From: Salinimonas chungwhensis DSM 16280
GTDB lineage: Bacteria > Pseudomonadota > Gammaproteobacteria > Enterobacterales > Alteromonadaceae
NCBI RefSeq assembly: GCF_000378185.1
Contig: NZ_KB899376.1
Coordinates: forward strand, 586,357-650,356
Length of the DNA stretch: 64,000 nucleotides
Direction of reading: 5' to 3'
Shown: piece by piece, positions 45,957 to 54,857 of the stretch
How positions within the stretch are numbered: position 1 is the first letter of the stretch
How the letters are laid out: every line of letters starts with the position of its first letter
Program-made: the position numbers and the translations under genes
Notes under the pieces: generated by a model
What the model saw: the letters and a program-made list of their open reading frames with translations, nothing else
Database searches by the model: none
What the model was told of the DNA's origin: nothing

Positions 45957-46282
45957 GATGAAAATCGTTTTATAATAACAATGCGAACCCGATTGACAAT
46001 GTACCAGACAAAGCCAATCACCACGGACAACACCGCCAGATTATATTGAAGATCCCCTTTGTCAGCGCCTCCCCAATACATAAACCCAAATCCGGCTATA
46101 AACAGTAACATGGCAAACATGGACTGATTCTGAATGCTGTGCAGCTTTTTAAATTTTTTCAATTGCTGTTTACGTACAATATCTTCAGAAGACGCTTCAC
46201 CCAGCCCGAAGCCACAATGCGGGCAGTTGTCTGCTTTGTCTGAAATTTTTTTATTACATGATGGACAATCAATGAGTGCCAT
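45953..46282 (-). CDS. Zinc-ribbon membrane protein
   Basis: 109 residues. An N-terminal zinc ribbon of two CxxC knuckles (Cys6, Cys9, Cys20, Cys23: DCPSCNKK, NCPHCGFG) is followed by a basic linker and two transmembrane segments (about 55-70 and 80-100). Function unknown; such small ribbon-plus-TM proteins are common. GGAGAG precedes the ATG. First gene of the operon leading into yeaC and DUF349. Confidence 0.85.
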   Translation of the reverse strand: MALIDCPSCNKKISDKADNCPHCGFGLGEASSEDIVRKQQLKKFKKLHSIQNQSMFAMLLFIAGFGFMYWGGADKGDLQYNLAVLSVVIGFVWYIVNRVRIVIIKRFSS

Positions 46283-46352
46283 GTACTCTCCACGGTTACA
46301 GATGATGGAATAACTGGCGTTATTATATTTCGCTATTTTTCAGCCGATAATA

Positions 46353-46408
46353 AAAATGCGTGTCTGCGTAAAGCAGAATCACATCCTGTTTACGCAGACA
46401 CGCATTTT
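46353..46408 (-). terminator. Very strong bidirectional Rho-independent terminator (20-bp perfect stem)
   Basis: AAAATGCGTGTCTGCGTAAA (46353-46372) is perfectly complementary to TTTACGCAGACACGCATTTT (46389-46408) with a 16-nt loop. It lies 10 bp past the stop of the minus-strand symporter gene and ends in T-runs on both strands. Confidence 0.92.
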
Positions 46409-46418
46409 AGCAGGCCAA

Positions 46419-48080
46419 CTATTTACTGTGAAATTTTGTCCAGTAGTCGTTGACCGTCTGCTTCATTTCCTTGCTAAGTAACAATATACCAAACAGATTG
46501 GGCAGTGTCATAATTACAATCGCGACAGCTGACAATGCCCACACCAGGGTGGTATCTGAAAATGCAGCCCAGATAAAACCGGCAACATAAATAACCCGGT
46601 ATGGCATTACAGAGCGTGGCCCGGCAAGGTATGTCATTGCACGGTCACCATAATATGACCAGGCTATTGCGGTAGAAAAGGCAAAGAGCATCAGACCGAC
46701 TGATACAATGTACTGGCCCCAATGGCCGAAGAAACCTCGGGTAAAGGCGATGGTTGTCAGCGCTGCTGAATGGACCAGAGATTTACCAGAAACTTCAAGA
46801 TTATCTTTCATCGGTTTACCATCGATAATCTGTAATGTTCCGGTGAAGGGATCTTCTCCACTCACGGAGTATGTTACATCTTCAGCGACAGAGCGGGCGT
46901 TAATCAGCGTAAAGCCATCCGATACAGCGGTACCATTAACTATCCGAATATCGCCGGTATAGGGTTGAATATCCTGGGTTTTGACTTCGTTAAGAAAGTT
47001 GTACAATTTGCCGACATCTTCTGAATCCTGATCATCATAGGTGCCTTGCACAAAATACATATCTGACCGGTCAAAATTATTCTCATGCTTTTCCTTCCAG
47101 ACCCCAGAGGAAAGAATAACCAGCCCGGTGATAGTACAAATCACAATGGTGTCGATAAATGGCTCCAGTAACGATACCATTCCTTCGGATGCCGGTTCCT
47201 TAGTTTTGGCTGCGGCATGCGCAATTGGGGCGGAGCCCTGCCCTGCCTCATTTGAGAACAGACCACGGTTGACCCCTTTGTTAAAGGCATAGGCCAACGA
47301 TGCACCAAGGAACCCGCCAGCTGCGGCTGACCCGGTAAAGGCATCACTAACAATAGCAACAAAGGAAGGCCCGATGTTTTCAAGGTTGTCAAAAATAACC
47401 GCCAGCGCACCAATAATATAAATCACCGCCATCAACGGTACGACTCTGGAGGTAAACGCGGCGATACGCTGGATGCCCCCAAGAATGACAAGCGCCAGCA
47501 AAATACCAAGGACGCTGCCCACAACGACCGGCTCGAATCCGAACGTAGCTTCAATACTTTGTGCAATACCGTTACTTTGCGGCAGATTACCTGTGCCAAA
47601 GGAGGAGATTACCGTGGCTACTGCAAAAGCAATGGCCAGCCACTTCATATTCAAGCGACGATCCATGTAATACATGGGGCCACCCGCCATGGTGCCATCC
47701 TCGGTTTGCACACGGTATTTATGAGACAGAGTCACTTCCACAAACTTGGTTGTCATACCAAAAAACGCTGTTGCCCACATCCAGAACAAAGCAGCCGGAC
47801 CACCCAGGTACAGCGCAAACGCAACACCACTAATATTACCGGTACCTACGGTGCCGGATAACGCTGTAGTGAGCGCCCGAAAGTGAGTGGTATCACCCGG
47901 CTCATTGCCCTTATCGAACTTACCGAAAACAACTTTCCACGCATGCTTGAAGTATCTTATCTGAGGAAATTTCAGATAAACGGTAAAAAACAAGCCGACC
48001 CCGAGAAGAACAAACGGGAACCACGGAGACCCCCCGAGCACCCCGTCCAGCGACGTTAAAAAATTATACAACCCTTCCAA
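46419..48080 (-). CDS. Sodium:alanine symporter (AGCS family) with enlarged extramembrane loop
   Basis: 553-residue inner-membrane Na+-coupled alanine/glycine transporter. Signatures include [19 protein letters not shown] (69-87), [26 protein letters not shown] and [19 protein letters not shown] (273-291). It is about 80 residues longer than typical members because of a hydrophilic insert at about 328-437 between TM8 and TM9. TTG start (LEGLYNF) with GGGGA 8 bp upstream. Terminated by the 20-bp hairpin. Likely exports nothing and imports alanine; substrate inferred from family. Confidence 0.92.
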   Translation of the reverse strand: MEGLYNFLTSLDGVLGGSPWFPFVLLGVGLFFTVYLKFPQIRYFKHAWKVVFGKFDKGNEPGDTTHFRALTTALSGTVGTGNISGVAFALYLGGPAALFWMWATAFFGMTTKFVEVTLSHKYRVQTEDGTMAGGPMYYMDRRLNMKWLAIAFAVATVISSFGTGNLPQSNGIAQSIEATFGFEPVVVGSVLGILLALVILGGIQRIAAFTSRVVPLMAVIYIIGALAVIFDNLENIGPSFVAIVSDAFTGSAAAGGFLGASLAYAFNKGVNRGLFSNEAGQGSAPIAHAAAKTKEPASEGMVSLLEPFIDTIVICTITGLVILSSGVWKEKHENNFDRSDMYFVQGTYDDQDSEDVGKLYNFLNEVKTQDIQPYTGDIRIVNGTAVSDGFTLINARSVAEDVTYSVSGEDPFTGTLQIIDGKPMKDNLEVSGKSLVHSAALTTIAFTRGFFGHWGQYIVSVGLMLFAFSTAIAWSYYGDRAMTYLAGPRSVMPYRVIYVAGFIWAAFSDTTLVWALSAVAIVIMTLPNLFGILLLSKEMKQTVNDYWTKFHSK

Positions 48081-48138
48081 AACAGGTTCCCCTTTATGTA
48101 GTTGTTATTATGCTGTTTTATTGTTTTTTTTATCTGCG

Positions 48139-49266
48139 CTAGCGCAAATTTGGTACGACGGCTCTGATGGCCACCAAAATATCTTCACCTAACTGCTGAC
48201 ACCGCTGTGCAGACCAGCCAAACACTGGATCTGGTAAATCAGCATTATCTTTAAATGGCATTTCAAAGGTATAAGCTAAACAGTGAAAACGCTCACCGAC
48301 TGCGTTTGAGGCTACTGTCAGATTAGCTTCTCCGGGTTTATCTTTCGGATAGCCGTGTTTATCCTGAAACTCAGGCGTGACCGTCAGTAATGCTTGTTTA
48401 AAATCATCTTCCAGACGTTGCATATGGTCATCATAAGATGGAATGCCTTCACTTCCTGCCACAAAATTATAGGGCAAGGCTTCATCACCGTGGAGATCCA
48501 GATACATATCTACACCAATGTCGTCCATGGCCTGCAAGGTATAAAGCACTTCCGGGCTCTTTTCTGCCGACGGGGCCGCCCATTCACGATTGAGGTTGGT
48601 GCCAACGGCATTCGTCCGTAAGTGCCCCCGCGCTGAACCATCCGGATTCATATTGGGGATAATATAAAATGTAACCTGTTCAAGAAGATTTCGGGAAAGA
48701 CCATCTTCTTCATCCAGTAGACGATAAATAAGACCTTCAGCGCACCATTGTGCCATGGACTCACCGGGATGCTGGCGAGCAGTAATCCAGATTTTTTTCT
48801 TATGCTCAGCTTCATCACCAATAACCAGCATGGATAAATCCCGGCCGTCATGTGTCTGTCCCAATAAGCGATGGTCGCATTCAAAAAACATTTGAACGTC
48901 ACCCAGCAAATCGAGGTGGCGCTCATAACTGTAAGGAACAAAGTACGCAAAATAGACGCTTGGCTGCTCTAAAGTAATATCAAAGGATAAATTGTCGCCA
49001 TCAAAAGCACTGTCTACACGAAACCAGGTCTGACGATCATAAGAAGCCAGCACATTATAATCTTTCCAGCCATCGGGATAGGCAGATTTAGCAAGCTCGG
49101 TAATCGTTATCTTGTGCGTGACATGGGCCTCACTGAATAATCTAAAATGAAACCATTGATAAAATTCAGACTGGTTATCCTGGTTAATTGCCAATGTAAT
49201 ATTTTCTGGAGAATCGGCATTGATAACGCGGATGTTACCGCTGTCAAACTGACTGGAAATATGCAT
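48139..49266 (-). CDS. M14-family zinc carboxypeptidase, cytosolic carboxypeptidase (CCP)-like
   Basis: 375 residues, no signal peptide. N-terminal beta domain (about 1-120) precedes the carboxypeptidase core. Zinc ligands HPGE (His166, Glu169) and His259 (LDLHGDE), the substrate-binding NMNPDG (Asn207 region) and TNLNRE (Asn225, Arg227), and the catalytic Glu in YTFEMPF are in the right order. The N-domain and motif form are those of the M14D/CCP type related to eukaryotic tubulin deglutamylases. Natural substrate in bacteria unknown. It lies 58 bp downstream of the symporter start on the same strand, so it could be a separate unit. Confidence 0.88.
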   Translation of the reverse strand: MHISSQFDSGNIRVINADSPENITLAINQDNQSEFYQWFHFRLFSEAHVTHKITITELAKSAYPDGWKDYNVLASYDRQTWFRVDSAFDGDNLSFDITLEQPSVYFAYFVPYSYERHLDLLGDVQMFFECDHRLLGQTHDGRDLSMLVIGDEAEHKKKIWITARQHPGESMAQWCAEGLIYRLLDEEDGLSRNLLEQVTFYIIPNMNPDGSARGHLRTNAVGTNLNREWAAPSAEKSPEVLYTLQAMDDIGVDMYLDLHGDEALPYNFVAGSEGIPSYDDHMQRLEDDFKQALLTVTPEFQDKHGYPKDKPGEANLTVASNAVGERFHCLAYTFEMPFKDNADLPDPVFGWSAQRCQQLGEDILVAIRAVVPNLR

Positions 49267-49417
49267 AAGTTAGATGTTCCTCAGATGAGTTTGCGCGATA
49301 ATTTAGCATACTGTGTTTGGTTAATACTATGTTTAAACCGTTTTACTTTCAGGCTAATAAACCAATGGCGACCCAAACTGTTCAAACACTGTGACACTTG
49401 TTCAGCAAATGCCCAAC

Positions 49418-50017
49418 TTAGGTATCAATCTTGCCCCCACCATTCTGTTCGGCCGGCGCCGACTGTTTTCGGGATGGGATATCCGGCCCCGGCGCGGAAA
49501 GCCAGGTTCTGACTCTCAAACCCGCTGCAGAAGAATAACCCAAAGCGCGATCTATCACCTTGAATTGCTCATCCAGTAAATAATAGGAGGGATAACCCTG
49601 CACCTGAAAATTAGATTTTAGCTTGGCGTTGCCAAGGTACACCGGTCCTTTGACGCCGGACTCCTCTATAAAGCGCCTGACGTCGGCAACACTGTCGTAA
49701 TCCAATGCAATTCTAAAGACCTGATAGCGCGAGGTATCTACGACCTCAGTGTTCGTAATACTCATTTTACAAATTTCACACCAGGGGGCGAAGAAGTAAA
49801 TGAGTGTACGCTTCCCAGCGCGCGCCGAGATCGTTTGCGGCTCACCATTGAGGGTTTTTACAAATGTTACAGAGGGAGCAGCATCGCCACCAGTAGACAG
49901 CATACCGCGCATTTGCCACTGGCTGATCCCATATATCACAGCAACAACGATAGCGATATCGCGGATCCAGCGTACCAGCGAACGCCGATACCATGGCCGG
50001 GAGCGGTTTCTGTTCAT
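49418..50017 (-). CDS. Membrane-anchored thioredoxin-like protein (ScsD/TlpA type)
   Basis: 199 residues from ATG 50017 (a TTG in-frame extension exists). One N-terminal transmembrane helix (about 18-34), then a periplasmic thioredoxin fold with active-site WCEIC (Cys80, Cys83) in YFFAPWCEICK. The cis-Pro loop is QGYPSYYLLD. The WCEIC form resembles ScsD of copper-sensitivity suppressor systems, but no scs neighbours are present. A GGGG is 9-12 bp before the ATG. C-terminal tail is hydrophilic and Pro/Gly/Lys-rich. Confidence 0.85.
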   Translation of the reverse strand: MNRNRSRPWYRRSLVRWIRDIAIVVAVIYGISQWQMRGMLSTGGDAAPSVTFVKTLNGEPQTISARAGKRTLIYFFAPWCEICKMSITNTEVVDTSRYQVFRIALDYDSVADVRRFIEESGVKGPVYLGNAKLKSNFQVQGYPSYYLLDEQFKVIDRALGYSSAAGLRVRTWLSAPGPDIPSRKQSAPAEQNGGGKIDT

Positions 50018-50082
50018 TATTTTTATCCCCAAATAGACTTACACGCTAATTTTGCGTGACATTTAGTTCAAGGTACAAAAAA

Positions 50083-50115
50083 ACCGGCACTGAATCCACA
50101 GTGCCGGTCTTTTTA
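50083..50115 (-). terminator. Rho-independent terminator after the long GAPDH gene (minus strand)
   Basis: Perfect 10-bp stem ACCGGCACTG/CAGTGCCGGT (50083-50092, 50099-50108) with a six-base loop and T-runs on both sides (AAAAAAA before, TTTTT after). It follows the minus-strand GAPDH stop at 50127 by 12 bp. Confidence 0.92.
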
Positions 50116-50126
50116 TATTCTTTATG

Positions 50127-51572
50127 TTATGCCGGAAGGGTTGGAAACGACAAATTCGCCATGTCCCGCACTACCCGCATAACCTGACAACTATACCCGA
50201 ATTCATTGTCATACCAGACATACAGGGTGACACGATTATCTGCAACGATGGTTGCCTGAGAATCAACCACTGCAGCAGCACGAGAGCCTACCAGGTCGGT
50301 AGAAACAATCTCTTTGCTCGCGGTAAAATCTATCTGATGTTGAAGTGGCGAAAACAATGCTGTATCGCGTAAAAACTCGTTAATCTGAAGCTTGTCAGTG
50401 TCTTTATCCAGATTCAGATTGAGAATAGCCAGCGAAACATTCGGTGTAGGTACACGTATCGCGTTGCCTGTGAGTTTCCCGGCAAGTTGCGGATAAGCCT
50501 TCGCCACCGCTTTTGCTGCACCGGTTTCGGTTATCACCATATTCAGCGGTGCACTGCGGCCCCGACGTTCCGCCTTATGATAATTATCAGTCAGGTTCTG
50601 GTCATTGGTATAGGAATGTACCGTTTCAACGTGCCCGCTGGTAATGCCGTACTCTTCATCTAATGCTTTGAGCACCGGCGTTATCGCATTCGTCGTACAA
50701 CTGGCAGCAGATAAGATAGTATCCGCGTTGGTTACACTATCGCTGTTGACCCCATGCACGATATTTTTGATATCACCTTTACCGGGCGCGGTAAGAATAA
50801 CCTTCTCAGTACCTTTGGCTTTTAGGTGCAGACCCAATCCGTCACGATCGCGCCAGATCCCTGTATTATCAACCACTATAGCATCATTGATGCCATATTG
50901 CGTATAATCCACTTCTTCGGGACTATTGGCGTATATAACCTGAATATAAGCACCGTTAGCTTTTATAGCCCGACGTTCTTCGTCCACAGTGATACTTCCG
51001 TTAAACGGACCGTGGACAGAATCTCTGCGCAGTAAGCTGGCTCTTTTTTCCAAATCTCCATCACGACCGCCACGCACAACAATCGCTCGCAACCGCAGTT
51101 TGTTATTTATGCCCTGACGCTCAATCAACAGACGCGCCATAAGGCGACCAATACGACCGAAACCGTAAAGTACAACATCTCGAGGCTTCTGATTGTCCTC
51201 TTTATCAACCACACTTTCTAACTGCCGACGCAAAAATGCGTCCAGGTCAGTCTCATCAACAGCAGAACCGTAATGAAAGTCAAAAGCTAACTTACCGATA
51301 TCAATCTGAGCCGGGGCCAGTTTCATCGCGTTGATGGCCTCCAGTATTGGCCAGCTTTCACGCAAACGAAGCTTTATTCCTTCATGTAAACGCACCATGC
51401 GGTGTGCCTTTATCACATCAATAGCACTGGCATTGAGCAGTGGGCGCCCGTACACAGAAATCTCTACCGCGTATTTGCGATACAGGCTACCAATGATAGG
51501 TAACATTTTTTCGGCGTACTCTTGACGTTCCTGCCAGCTACTTTGTAATTCCTGTTCAAACTGTTGATTCAT
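50127..51572 (-). CDS. Glyceraldehyde-3-phosphate dehydrogenase paralogue with N-terminal extension
   Basis: 481 residues from ATG 51572 (AAGG and AAAGG upstream; a 14-residue extension to 51614 has no ribosome site). Residues about 1-130 are an extra helical domain absent from GapA; the GAPDH core follows with the NAD-binding loop [10 protein letters not shown] (136-145), catalytic Cys292 in SAASCTTNAITP and the phosphate-site ETVHSYTNDQN. The loop has Arg/Gly-Gly-Arg-Asp instead of the GapA pattern. Such long GAPDHs occur in Vibrio and Alteromonadales. Function beyond GAPDH activity is inference. Divergent from the DUF2989 lipoprotein gene. Confidence 0.88.
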   Translation of the reverse strand: MNQQFEQELQSSWQERQEYAEKMLPIIGSLYRKYAVEISVYGRPLLNASAIDVIKAHRMVRLHEGIKLRLRESWPILEAINAMKLAPAQIDIGKLAFDFHYGSAVDETDLDAFLRRQLESVVDKEDNQKPRDVVLYGFGRIGRLMARLLIERQGINNKLRLRAIVVRGGRDGDLEKRASLLRRDSVHGPFNGSITVDEERRAIKANGAYIQVIYANSPEEVDYTQYGINDAIVVDNTGIWRDRDGLGLHLKAKGTEKVILTAPGKGDIKNIVHGVNSDSVTNADTILSAASCTTNAITPVLKALDEEYGITSGHVETVHSYTNDQNLTDNYHKAERRGRSAPLNMVITETGAAKAVAKAYPQLAGKLTGNAIRVPTPNVSLAILNLNLDKDTDKLQINEFLRDTALFSPLQHQIDFTASKEIVSTDLVGSRAAAVVDSQATIVADNRVTLYVWYDNEFGYSCQVMRVVRDMANLSFPTLPA

Positions 51573-51660
51573 GCCTTTGCCTTCATCGACTAAAATAGTT
51601 TTGAAAGTGAACATAACCGGCTTTTATTTAGGGTACACTAGGTGAATTAGTAGCTCGGTT

Positions 51661-52581
51661 ATGAACGCTGGTATTCTAGATAAGGTAGTAAGGAACGCCA
51701 AATTGTTGATTAATTACAATAAACCTATTAAACCCCGTCATATTCTTCATTCTGTTGGTAAGTTTTCGACAATCAGGTCTGTCTTTCTTCTTGCCGCTTT
51801 GGTGCTCAGCGGCTGCGACAACTGGGGTCAGAAAAGTATTGCGCAAATTTGTAAAGATTCCCCTGCGTACTGTAATGACCTTAATCCCGATGCCTGGTGT
51901 CGTTCGGAAAAAGCCGACATTATTCGACACCGACACGAGCATGCAGAGGGTGCGAGCCACAAGCAAAACTATGCCATGCTTCTTAAATGGGAAGCTTACA
52001 AGGCTTGTGTAGCCAAAGCCGCGGGTATTCGCCATATAAAACATCGCGAAAAAGAAGCCGGCAGAATGAAAGGCCTGTTAACCGCAGAACGGGAACTGAA
52101 GCGACTGGGATGGCAAACCAAAAACGCGGACGACCCTTATCTCTCTTATTACCACTGGTCTCGCTTCAGTGATACACAGGCCAAGCAGCGGTTTATGCAG
52201 TTTGCCGAGGCTGGCAGATTGCACGAGGATCCTGATTTACTAGTCGCCCTTGCCAGCATTCAAATCAAAGTTGATGAAGATGGTGCCCGTGAGACGCTAT
52301 ATCAGGCGCTAGAACGAGTTGATGAAAAGACGATGGTCAGCAGCGATGTGTTTCTTAGCCTCAGTACACTGGCCCTGGACAACAACAGAACAGCTGCAGC
52401 TTACTTGTGGGCACAGATTGCAGAATATTATGAGGCGCCGGTAGATATGGCACTGTATGAAAAAATGGCGATAGCAGCGGAGGTAGATATAGATAAGGTG
52501 GAGGAATTAGCGGATCAGGTGATCGCTGATTTAGAAAATGGCGAATTTAGCGCATACACGCTTGGCATCCATCGGCTCTAG
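51661..52581 (+). CDS. DUF2989 domain-containing lipoprotein
   Basis: 306 residues in the longest frame. A hydrophobic segment ends in a lipobox VLSGC (Cys52), unusually far from the ATG used, so the real start may be a non-ATG codon some 30 residues downstream. After the Cys come Asn, Trp, Gly and conserved DUF2989 features: IAQICKDSPAYCNDLNPDAWCRSEKADIIRHRHEH. The C half is helical and TPR-like. Four or more Cys near residues 60-85 could form disulfides in the periplasm. Function unknown. It ends 50 bp before a terminator used by the opposite strand. Confidence 0.8.
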   Translation: MNAGILDKVVRNAKLLINYNKPIKPRHILHSVGKFSTIRSVFLLAALVLSGCDNWGQKSIAQICKDSPAYCNDLNPDAWCRSEKADIIRHRHEHAEGASHKQNYAMLLKWEAYKACVAKAAGIRHIKHREKEAGRMKGLLTAERELKRLGWQTKNADDPYLSYYHWSRFSDTQAKQRFMQFAEAGRLHEDPDLLVALASIQIKVDEDGARETLYQALERVDEKTMVSSDVFLSLSTLALDNNRTAAAYLWAQIAEYYEAPVDMALYEKMAIAAEVDIDKVEELADQVIADLENGEFSAYTLGIHRL

Positions 52582-52632
52582 ACTGTAATAAATTTTCATT
52601 TTGCTACAGTGAAAATAGCCTGTGGTTAGGAC

Positions 52633-52658
52633 AAAAAAGAGCGCCCTTTGAGGCGCTC
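52633..52658 (-). terminator. Rho-independent terminator after msrB (minus strand)
   Basis: GAGCGCC/GGCGCTC stem (52639-52645, 52652-52658) with a six-base loop. On the minus strand it is followed by six Ts (52633-52638). It serves msrB, 50 bp upstream on that strand. Confidence 0.88.
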
Positions 52659-52708
52659 CGAACAGATATAGGTCAAACCAGATTAAATATTAGCCACCTG
52701 TAAAAGCT

Positions 52709-53110
52709 TTACCCTTTTACCAATGGTTCATTATCATCGTTGGATTTGAAGTTCATTGATATTGAATTAACGCAATATCGTTGTCCTGACGGTTCCGGGC
52801 CATCCGGAAAAACATGTCCCAAGTGGGCATCACACTGTTTGCAATAAATTTCGGTTCGAAGCATCCCATGGGTATTGTCTTCCCGGTATCCAACATTATC
52901 CTCATCAGCCTGCTGATAAAATGACGGCCACCCACAGCCAGCATCAAATTTGGTATCAGAAGGAAACAAAGGTGCGCCGCATGATTTGCAAACATAAGTA
53001 CCATCACGCTTCTCGTCCAGCAATACACCTGAAAACGGTTTTTCGGTACCCGCTTCACGGATGACACGATGTTCTTCAGCAGTTAATTCATTGCTCTGTT
53101 TTTCACTCAT
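52709..53110 (-). CDS. msrB: Peptide-methionine (R)-S-oxide reductase
   Basis: Repairs methionine-R-sulfoxide using thioredoxin. 133 residues, standard length. Zinc ligands Cys41-Cys44 and Cys90-Cys93 (CKSCGAPLF, CKQCDAHLGHVF), catalytic Cys113 in RYCVNSISMNF, and DAGCGWPSF with Cys59 as a likely resolving residue. It lies 21 bp after gnd on the same strand, so the two may be co-transcribed and are followed by a terminator. Confidence 0.96.
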   Translation of the reverse strand: MSEKQSNELTAEEHRVIREAGTEKPFSGVLLDEKRDGTYVCKSCGAPLFPSDTKFDAGCGWPSFYQQADEDNVGYREDNTHGMLRTEIYCKQCDAHLGHVFPDGPEPSGQRYCVNSISMNFKSNDDNEPLVKG

Positions 53111-53131
53111 GACGTCTCCTTAAAGGACTAT

Positions 53132-54682
53132 CTACTTTTTGATAGCAATCTGAGGCCGTTTAGGATCGCTCCAGTCCATATGGAATTTCTTTCCTTCAGG
53201 TTTATCAATTCGCTGGTAAGTATGCGCACCAAAGTAGTCTCGTTGTCCCTGCAGCAGGTTTGCCGGCAAAATCGCGGTACGATAAGAATCGTAATAGCTT
53301 AATGCTGACATCATGGCCGGACAGGGGATGCCCGCCAGCGTGGCATTAGCAATAGACTCGCGCCAGTCTGCTTGTAGTTCAGTTATTTGATCAGCGAAAA
53401 ATGGATCCAACAATAAGTTTTTTAGATCCTCATTATTCTCGTAAGCTTTTGCAATAGACTGCAGGAAGACGGCACGAATGATACATCCGGCGCGCCAGAT
53501 TTTGGCAATCTCGCCGAAATCGAGAGCCCAGTCGTGTTCTTTAGCCGCCGTCGCCATCAATTGAAAACCTTGTGCATAGGCGCAAATTTTGGAGCAGTAT
53601 AGCGCTTGCTCTAGTTTATTTACCGCCGCCACTTTCTGTTCATCAGACATATCAGGAGCGTGCGGTCCTTTCAATATTTCGCTAGCGGCAACGCGCTCAT
53701 CTTTTAATGCTGAAATACTGCGGGCGAAAACTGCGGATGTAATCGTTTGAGCCGGACTACCTACCTGCAGGGCACTTACTGCCGTCCACAGTCCTGTTCC
53801 TTTCTGGCCGGCTTTATCGAGAATAACATCAACCAGTGGCTGCTTTGTTTCCGGATCGAGCTGCTCAAGAACTTCAGCACTAATTTCCATCAAGTAACTA
53901 TTCAGCTTACCATCATTCCAGCGCCGGAATACCTCAGCTATCTCCGCGGCAGACATATGCAATGCCGTACGCATAATCTGATACGTTTCACAGATTAGCT
54001 GCATATCGGCATATTCAATACCATTATGGACCATTTTGACATAATGCCCCGCGCCCATAGTGCCTATGTAGGTTGCACATGGTTCACCCTCGGTAACCGG
54101 CGCACCTGGGACATAAGATTCAAGGGGCTTGCCGGTAACCGGATCCACTTTTGCAGCAATCGCATTTAGAACCGGTTCGATGCGTGTCCACGCATAGGGG
54201 TTACCTGAGGGCATGAGTGACGGCCCGAACCTTGCGCCAACCTCACCACCGGAAACAGCTGTTGTGAAAAATATGAATTTGCTTTTGTAGTGCTCTTCGC
54301 GTTGCACCGAGTCAGTCCAAAGACTATTGCCTGTATCAATAACAATATCATCGGCTTTGATACCGGCATCGATCAGGTGATTGCACACATGGTCAACGGG
54401 ATCGCCGGCGGGAACGGAAAGAATGATGAGATGAGGCGCTTTGAGTTTACTTAGTAACTCAGTGTATGAATTACACCCTTCAAGACGAGCGGGCTTATCA
54501 CCACGCTCTGCAGAATCTTTGGCCAGAATGGCGTCAACCTTCGTCTGGTCTAGATCGAAACAAGCAACGCGATAGCCATTATCCGCCAGATTTAGTGTTA
54601 AATTGGCTCCCATCACGCCAAGACCAATAAATCCTATATCACACTGTTGCTGAGTGTCTTGCTTTCCATCTTTGTTTTGCAT
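53132..54682 (-). CDS. gnd: 6-phosphogluconate dehydrogenase, decarboxylating
   Basis: 516 residues from ATG 54682, preceded by AAGGTGAG; a longer frame to 54715 is unlikely. Oxidative pentose-phosphate enzyme. Rossmann loop GLGVMG (20-25), catalytic Lys in GAGHYVKMVHNGIEYADMQLI, and the C-terminal RDYFGAHTYQRIDK. After strand two the residues read FDLD where E. coli has FNRS, a change that often favours NAD over NADP in this fold. The IDTGNSL and EVGAR segments also differ from the E. coli type. Upstream region is free of other genes; msrB follows. Confidence 0.95.
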   Translation of the reverse strand: MQNKDGKQDTQQQCDIGFIGLGVMGANLTLNLADNGYRVACFDLDQTKVDAILAKDSAERGDKPARLEGCNSYTELLSKLKAPHLIILSVPAGDPVDHVCNHLIDAGIKADDIVIDTGNSLWTDSVQREEHYKSKFIFFTTAVSGGEVGARFGPSLMPSGNPYAWTRIEPVLNAIAAKVDPVTGKPLESYVPGAPVTEGEPCATYIGTMGAGHYVKMVHNGIEYADMQLICETYQIMRTALHMSAAEIAEVFRRWNDGKLNSYLMEISAEVLEQLDPETKQPLVDVILDKAGQKGTGLWTAVSALQVGSPAQTITSAVFARSISALKDERVAASEILKGPHAPDMSDEQKVAAVNKLEQALYCSKICAYAQGFQLMATAAKEHDWALDFGEIAKIWRAGCIIRAVFLQSIAKAYENNEDLKNLLLDPFFADQITELQADWRESIANATLAGIPCPAMMSALSYYDSYRTAILPANLLQGQRDYFGAHTYQRIDKPEGKKFHMDWSDPKRPQIAIKK

Positions 54683-54857
54683 GGTTCTCACCTTAGATTG
54701 CAGATGGCTGCGCATGATATCACCCGATGCTCATTACAACACTATCAAACCACCGATTTTCGGTGAAAAAGGCGATACAAACGAACGTTAGACTCTGAAA
54801 AGCATCATCATGACATCAAATGTGGCTGTTATTTATACGATGGTTAATGCAATATGC

